A DNA stretch of 9,350 bases. Origin: Pseudomonadota bacterium. GTDB taxonomy: Bacteria > Pseudomonadota > Alphaproteobacteria > Rhizobiales > Xanthobacteraceae. The stretch spans positions 1 to 9,350 of the forward strand of contig JAEZEU010000227.1 of NCBI GenBank assembly GCA_023432885.1, read 5' to 3'. Positions 6,344-9,350 of this stretch are shown here, in pieces. The notes beneath the pieces were generated by a model. The model did no database searches. It was not told where the DNA came from and worked only from the letters and a program-made list of their open reading frames with translations. The first letter of the stretch is position 1, and the number at the start of each line of letters is the position of its first letter. The position numbers were made by a program, and so were the translations under genes.

Positions 6344-7111
6344 CTACCCCTTCACCACAACAGCGCACCCGGTCGCCGGCTGCACCGGCGGGTCTGCGGA
6401 TAGCACGGCGAGTTCCTTGATCAGGCGGTCGGCATCGGCGGCAATCCCGTCCGGAGCCTGAATCACCAGGCGCTCGAGGGCCCAGCGATAGGACGAGACG
6501 CGGCGCTCCAGGCCCTGCTGCACCCATCGCACGATACACGCGTTCTCCGCCATCCGCGCCACTGCGTCGTCACGTTCGCGCGGCGACAGTTCGGAGACCA
6601 GCTTCAGGCTGGCACTGCGCTTGCGGTCGAGTTCGATGACACGGGCGGCCGCAGTATAGAACGGCTCGAAGCGGGTGATGTCGCTTCGCACGTCGTCGAT
6701 CAGCACGCTGTAGCGCGAGGTGTGCGAGCGGTGCGGCTCGTCGATCAGATTGCGGCCGTACATGGTGCGGTCGAAGATGACGTTCTGCCGCCACGGCGAG
6801 GGCAGCGGCTTATAGTCGCCCCACACGCTCTTCCAGGCCGGGCGAGACAGCGGCGGCTCGACCAGAGGATAGGCAAGATCGCGCAGCAGGCGTTCGTTGT
6901 CGGTGAGCTGGAATTGCGAGGCCTTCATGCCGATGCTGCCGGTGACCTCGGCCCCCATCCAGCGGTGCATGTCGTCGCTGCGCATGTCCGCGCGGGTGCG
7001 GAAGAAATCGCCGCCGCTGCAGCCGGCCAGCAGCGATCCGGTCAGAAGAAGGACAATCGCCGGAAATGAGCGCCGTGCCCCGGTGGTCCGGATCGCAACC
7101 ATTGCCGGCAT
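6344..7111 (-). CDS. Putative lipoprotein, unknown function (255 aa)
   Basis: An exported lipoprotein of a type I recall as conserved hypothetical in Bradyrhizobium-like genomes. Residues 1-30 are a lipoprotein signal: basic RTTGARR, a hydrophobic core, then lipobox LLAGC with the lipidated Cys at 31. Ser at +2 favours the outer membrane. Notable blocks are GSIGMKASQFQLTDNERLLRD (58-78; a GSIG motif followed by a polar helix), the Trp-rich PAWKSVWGDYKPLPSPW (91-107), and a long charged helical region (140-215). Two further cysteines (192 and 249) might form a disulfide in the periplasm. The start at 7111 is supported by AGGGA six bases upstream. It lies 15 bp downstream of the 63-aa gene, so the two are almost certainly one operon. 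No enzyme motif is visible; an envelope structural role is a guess. Confidence 0.8.
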   Translation of the reverse strand: MPAMVAIRTTGARRSFPAIVLLLTGSLLAGCSGGDFFRTRADMRSDDMHRWMGAEVTGSIGMKASQFQLTDNERLLRDLAYPLVEPPLSRPAWKSVWGDYKPLPSPWRQNVIFDRTMYGRNLIDEPHRSHTSRYSVLIDDVRSDITRFEPFYTAAARVIELDRKRSASLKLVSELSPRERDDAVARMAENACIVRWVQQGLERRVSSYRWALERLVIQAPDGIAADADRLIKELAVLSADPPVQPATGCAVVVKG

Positions 7112-7126
7112 CTTGATTCCCTGACG

Positions 7127-7318
7127 TCAGTTGCGCCGACGGCGACGGCGGCCGGGAGCAGTCCCCTCCTCCGGCCCGACGCCGCCAGTCTCATCGCGGT
7201 CGATGCGGACAACGGGAAGAATCAGGATGGTCCCCATGCCATCGCGCGGTGCGCCATCCATGCCGTGATCCGGGCGCCGCGAAGCCGCATCCGCCGGAAA
7301 ATCGATGATGGTGCCCAT
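7127..7318 (-). CDS. Small protein with duplicated MGTI motif and Arg-rich tail (63 aa)
   Basis: I do not know a function for this small protein, though the MGTIIDFPADAASRR beginning seems familiar from Bradyrhizobium-type genomes. The frame is open back to 7366, but the ATG at 7318 is chosen because MGTIIDF recurs inside the protein as MGTILIL (residues 1-5 and 28-32), an internal duplication. The ribosome site is weak (a GGA three bases upstream, AAAGAA further up). The middle is Asp/Arg/Pro-rich and probably disordered; the end is GRRRRRRN, a nucleic-acid- or membrane-binding type of tail. It is the first gene of an operon with the lipoprotein, and a CtrA-type box covers the likely -35 region (7391-7405). 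Divergent from the DUF2336 gene at 7569. Confidence 0.65.
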   Translation of the reverse strand: MGTIIDFPADAASRRPDHGMDGAPRDGMGTILILPVVRIDRDETGGVGPEEGTAPGRRRRRRN

Positions 7319-7370
7319 GTTCCGTTCTTTCTGGTCGCCGCCCGCACATGATTTCGGCGGCGGCACGCGA

Positions 7371-7376
7371 TTATTA
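7371..7376 (-). promoter_or_regulatory. Likely -10 element (TAATAA) of the 63-aa/lipoprotein operon
   Basis: On the minus strand TAATAA (followed by TCG) lies where a -10 element is expected if the -35 falls inside the CtrA-type box at 7391-7405: a 17-bp spacer places the -35 at about 7394-7399. Transcription would start near 7364, about 46 bases before the ATG at 7318. This layout, a CtrA site over a poor -35, is typical of CtrA-activated promoters. Confidence 0.4.
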
Positions 7377-7406
7377 AGAACAGCACGTGGTTAACGAGTT
7401 CTTAAT
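7373..7406. repeat. Perfect 9-bp inverted repeat enclosing CACGTG and GTTAAC palindromes
   Basis: ATTAAGAAC (7373-7381) and GTTCTTAAT (7398-7406) are exact reverse complements 16 bases apart. Between them lie two adjacent palindromes, CACGTG (7384-7389) and GTTAAC (7390-7395). The right arm is part of the CtrA-type box. The structure may be a wider operator for a dimeric regulator, or cooperative CtrA half-sites, since TTAA occurs in both arms and in the spacer. Confidence 0.5.
7390..7405 (-). promoter_or_regulatory. CtrA-type binding site 1 (TTAA-N7-TTAAC)
   Basis: Minus strand: TTAAGAACTCGTTAAC, an exact match to the CtrA consensus TTAA-N7-TTAAC including the final C. CtrA is the master cell-cycle response regulator of alphaproteobacteria. 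The site covers the expected -35 position of the promoter driving the 63-aa protein and lipoprotein genes. Two such matches in 250 bp of GC-rich DNA are unlikely by chance. Confidence 0.6.
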
Positions 7407-7496
7407 TCGAGGCCCGGCGAAGTGCCGAAGTGGGACAGCGCGGCTGCAAAGCCACATCGCTAAAATTGTAACGATGGTCTTGACGGCTTGTTTTCC

Positions 7497-7511
7497 TTAA
7501 CCGGCTCTTAA
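7497..7511 (+). promoter_or_regulatory. CtrA-type binding site 2 (TTAA-N7-TTAA)
   Basis: Plus strand: TTAACCGGCTCTTAA, an exact TTAA-N7-TTAA match. A -35 inside this box would pair with the poor hexamer TAGGCT (7524-7529), giving a start near 7535 and a leader of about 34 bases to the DUF2336 ATG at 7569. It resembles site 1 in its spacer on the minus strand (GAGCCGG against GAACTCG). Confidence 0.55.
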
Positions 7512-7568
7512 AACCCCCCGATCTAGGCTGGCCGGCCAAAGGGTTTCCAAGAGTCGCGTACGACCGAG

Positions 7569-8546
7569 ATGACCGCAGCTCCATCTTTTCCGGGTTTCGA
7601 CGGGCTGATGACGCTCTCCCGTCGCGAGGGCGTCGACATCCGCCCCACGCTGCTGCGCGTGCTGACGGATCTCTATGTCCAGGCGCGCTCGCACAGCCCC
7701 GACGAGGAGCGGCAATTCGTCGAGCTGACTTCGCGTCTGATCGAGCAGGTCGACGACGCCACCCGCGCCGCCGTGCGCGCACGGCTTGCGATCTACCCGG
7801 GCACGCCGCTGAAGACGCTGATCCAGCTCGGCCTGAGGCCCGCGCATCCGAACGACCCGGTACCGCTCGCGGAGGGGATTCCGGCAGCCCCCGCGCCTGA
7901 ACGCGCCGCGCGCGAGCCGACGGAAGCGGAATTGCGGATGGCCTCGACCCTGTCGATGCAGCCGAAGGATGCCGCCGAGCTCAGCGACATGTTCTTCGCC
8001 GCCGATGGCACCGAGCGTGCGCTGATCCTGCACAGCCTAAACGACACGCCGCTGAAAGCATCGGCGCGAATCCCCGAGCAGCGCGCCAAACGCGCGCTGC
8101 AGATCCTGGAGATGGCGGCATTCGCTTCCGACGCCGAGAATTTCGCGCTCGAGCTCGGCGAAGCCTTGATCCTCCCGTCTCGCATCGCCGCGCAAGTCAC
8201 CGCCGATCCCGGCGGCGAGCCTCTCGCCTGCGCGATGAAGGCCTTGGGCACGCCGAGCCCGGTCTTTCAGCGCGTGCTGCTCTTCCTCAACCCGGAGTTC
8301 GGCCAGTCGGTGCAGAAGGTGTTCCGGATTGCGCGGATGTACGAGCGGCTCACCGAGCGCTCGGCGCTGGTGATGATCGCCGCCTGGCGCGGCTCCAGCA
8401 TGGCCCTGGCGCGCGCGAAATACCGCCCCGCCCTTTACGACGACGAGCGCCAGCGCGCCCGCTCCGCGCCGGGACAGATGCGTCCCACCGTGCAGCCCGG
8501 GAGCGCGCCCATCCCGCGCACCGGGACGGACCACTCGGGGCGCTGA
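7569..8546 (+). CDS. DUF2336 family protein, second divergent copy (325 aa)
   Basis: A cytoplasmic, mostly helical protein assigned to DUF2336 by remembered resemblance. Its N-terminal block is FPGFDGLMTLSRREGVDIR (7-25), then LTDLYVQARSHSPDEERQFV (32-51) and TRAAVRARLAIYPGTPLKTL (65-84). A Pro/Ala-rich linker (90-118) leads to a helical C-terminal part. There ACAMKALGTPSPVFQRVLLF (220-239) matches the LTLLCSLPSDVVERALFG segment of the protein at 1261 in pattern (hydrophobic helix, short Pro turn, V..R.L). The tail (290-325) is Arg/Pro-rich and probably disordered. No signal peptide, TM or enzyme motif is visible. The ribosome site is weak (GAG directly before the ATG). It diverges from the 63-aa/lipoprotein operon and sits behind a CtrA-type box, so cell-cycle-phased expression is plausible. 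A CcrM-type GAGTC site lies at 7551-7555. Confidence 0.78.
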   Translation: MTAAPSFPGFDGLMTLSRREGVDIRPTLLRVLTDLYVQARSHSPDEERQFVELTSRLIEQVDDATRAAVRARLAIYPGTPLKTLIQLGLRPAHPNDPVPLAEGIPAAPAPERAAREPTEAELRMASTLSMQPKDAAELSDMFFAADGTERALILHSLNDTPLKASARIPEQRAKRALQILEMAAFASDAENFALELGEALILPSRIAAQVTADPGGEPLACAMKALGTPSPVFQRVLLFLNPEFGQSVQKVFRIARMYERLTERSALVMIAAWRGSSMALARAKYRPALYDDERQRARSAPGQMRPTVQPGSAPIPRTGTDHSGR

Positions 8547-8570
8547 TCACTCACCATCATTCCAAGAGGC

Positions 8571-8598
8571 GTAGGTTGGGCAGAGCGAAGCGTGCCCC
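8571..8598. repeat. Short hairpin repeat (GTAGGTTGGGCA...TGCCC type)
   Basis: GGGCA (8578-8582) pairs with TGCCC (8593-8597), with an inner AGCGAAGCG segment able to form a small GC/GC stem. The sequence matches, as I remember it, a very common intergenic repeat of the form GTAGGGTGGGCAAAGCGAAGCGTGCCC found in many Bradyrhizobium-like and other genomes. It follows the DUF2336 stop by 24 bases and may serve as a transcript 3'-end stabiliser or terminator. It shares AGCGAAGCG with the element at 2405-2430. Confidence 0.6.
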
Positions 8599-8682
8599 GT
8601 TCCAAGGCGCCAATGAAAGTGGGCGCGGCGCAAGCGCTTTTGCCTGCGCGAGGGAAATCGCCACACTCGTCGCATTGACGAC

Positions 8683-9024
8683 CTACTTCACCAGGTCGAG
8701 AAAATGCCGCCCTGCCCGGTCCTCGGTCTCGACGATCCAGGCGTCGGGATCGAAGCGGATTTCCTTCGCAAGCCGTTCCTCCACCGCCTGCTCCGTCACA
8801 GGCTCTTTCGACGTCGGAGCGAACACGCGCTCGGCCGGACGGCTCTCGTCATAGGCAGTCTGCGGCGCTGGCGCATAGAGCATCGCATTGCCGTCGAGCA
8901 GCGCCACTTTCACGAACACCGCGCCGGCCTCCTCGGCGCCGCGCCGGCGCACCGCGCCGAACACGCCCTCGCCCTGGCAGCGGCGCAAATAGGCCGCCAC
9001 CCAAATTGCAGATTTCAATCGCAT
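8683..9024 (-). CDS. DUF1491 family protein (113 aa)
   Basis: A small conserved alphaproteobacterial protein of unknown function. It is recognised by the opening MRLKSAIWVAAYLRRC, the AGAVFVKVALLDG strand region (33-45), YAPAPQT (50-56), and the closing RFDPDAWIVETEDRAGRHFL (90-109), all typical of DUF1491 as I know it. There is no signal peptide or TM helix; a compact alpha/beta cytoplasmic protein is expected. Length is normal for the family. The ribosome site before the ATG at 9024 is poor, but the gene follows the peptidoglycan-binding protein gene by only 32 bp on the same strand, so it is probably co-transcribed with it. It converges with the DUF2336 gene, with the hairpin repeat between them. 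Confidence 0.88.
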   Translation of the reverse strand: MRLKSAIWVAAYLRRCQGEGVFGAVRRRGAEEAGAVFVKVALLDGNAMLYAPAPQTAYDESRPAERVFAPTSKEPVTEQAVEERLAKEIRFDPDAWIVETEDRAGRHFLDLVK

Positions 9025-9056
9025 GATGGGACGATAGGCCAGCGAACTGAAGCGCG

Positions 9057-9350
9057 CTAGTCGATCGGGCGGCCGGTCATCGTGGAGAGTTCGCGCACCA
9101 GGCGATCCGACATCTGGCCGGTCACCGGCAGTTTGCGGTCGCGCTCGAACTTGATGATCGCGGCCTGGGTGTCGGCACCGATCAGGCCGGTGGGCTTCAG
9201 CTGGCCGTAGCCATAATCCGTGAGTGTGCGCTGGACTGCGGCGATCTTGCGGCCGGCCGCCGTGTGCGGCGTTGGGACCGGCACGGGCGCCGGCGGGCGC
9301 ACGATGGCGGTGGAGGACGCGGCGGCGGCAGGAGCGGCGGCAAGCGGCGC
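9057..9350 (-). CDS. Peptidoglycan-binding domain protein, C-terminal part (runs off right edge)
   Basis: The last 98 residues are visible; the frame is open to the window edge, so the true start lies outside. The visible part begins with a low-complexity Ala/Pro linker (APLAAAPAAAASSTAIVRPP, then VPVPTP). One peptidoglycan-binding type 1 domain follows: RKIAAVQRTLTDYGYG, with LKPTGLIGADTQAAIIKFER and KLPVTGQMSDRLVRELSTMT. The xVQRxLxxxGY...GxxGxxTxxAIxxF pattern is the standard fold signature for cell-wall binding. Ala/Pro linkers commonly join an N-terminal membrane anchor to such a domain across the periplasm, so an N-terminal TM helix is expected but cannot be seen. It is followed after 32 bp by the DUF1491 gene. 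No hydrolase domain is in the visible part. Confidence 0.88.
   Translation of the reverse strand, partial: APLAAAPAAAASSTAIVRPPAPVPVPTPHTAAGRKIAAVQRTLTDYGYGQLKPTGLIGADTQAAIIKFERDRKLPVTGQMSDRLVRELSTMTGRPID

Noticed and set aside
7529..7538. TGGCCGGCCA palindrome upstream of the second DUF2336 gene
   Set aside because: A perfect 10-bp palindrome, but GGCC/CCGG strings are common in this composition and it overlaps the expected transcription start; no regulator is known for it.
7497..8033. 178-aa minus-strand frame across the second DUF2336 gene
   Set aside because: It is Arg/Gln-rich, overlaps a well-supported gene and runs into the CtrA-type promoter region; a shadow frame.

Overview
The window looks like chromosomal DNA from a Bradyrhizobium/Rhodopseudomonas-type alphaproteobacterium. 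This rests on high GC, two DUF2336 proteins, a DUF1491 protein, an osmoregulated periplasmic glucan operon whose periplasmic protein has a Tat-type signal, TTAA-N7-TTAA (CtrA-type) sites, and intergenic hairpin repeats with an AGCGAAGCG core. The right half (about 6340-9350) is visibly more GC-rich and codon-biased than the left (about 600-2460), which looks more accessory. Genus placement is inferred from remembered protein resemblance.

Left edge (1-832): a decayed minus-strand cation:proton antiporter remnant. It is followed by a small single-TM protein gene (285-581, +) behind a perfect extended -10 promoter, and a second small single-TM protein gene (617-832, -) convergent with it. A gene-poor stretch follows (833-1260).

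Centre (1261-6129): a DUF2336 protein (1261-2370, +) converges on the opgG-opgH operon (6129-2465, -). OpgH is the inner-membrane glucosyltransferase that builds and exports the beta-1,2-glucan backbone. OpgG/OpgD is its periplasmic partner. The two genes overlap by ATGA, so translation is probably coupled. A stem-loop/REP-like sequence lies between the convergent 3' ends.

Right (6344-9350): a two-gene minus-strand operon (a 63-aa protein with a repeated MGTI motif, then a 255-aa lipoprotein) diverges from a second DUF2336 gene (7569-8546, +). The shared 250-bp intergenic region carries two exact TTAA-N7-TTAA sites, one near each promoter, suggesting co-control by the cell-cycle regulator CtrA. 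A short hairpin repeat follows, then a minus-strand pair: a peptidoglycan-binding-domain protein running off the right edge and a DUF1491 protein.

No RNA gene, insertion sequence, CRISPR array or phage module was seen. The best lead is the divergent locus with two CtrA-type boxes linking three uncharacterised genes. No clearly new multi-gene system is evident.
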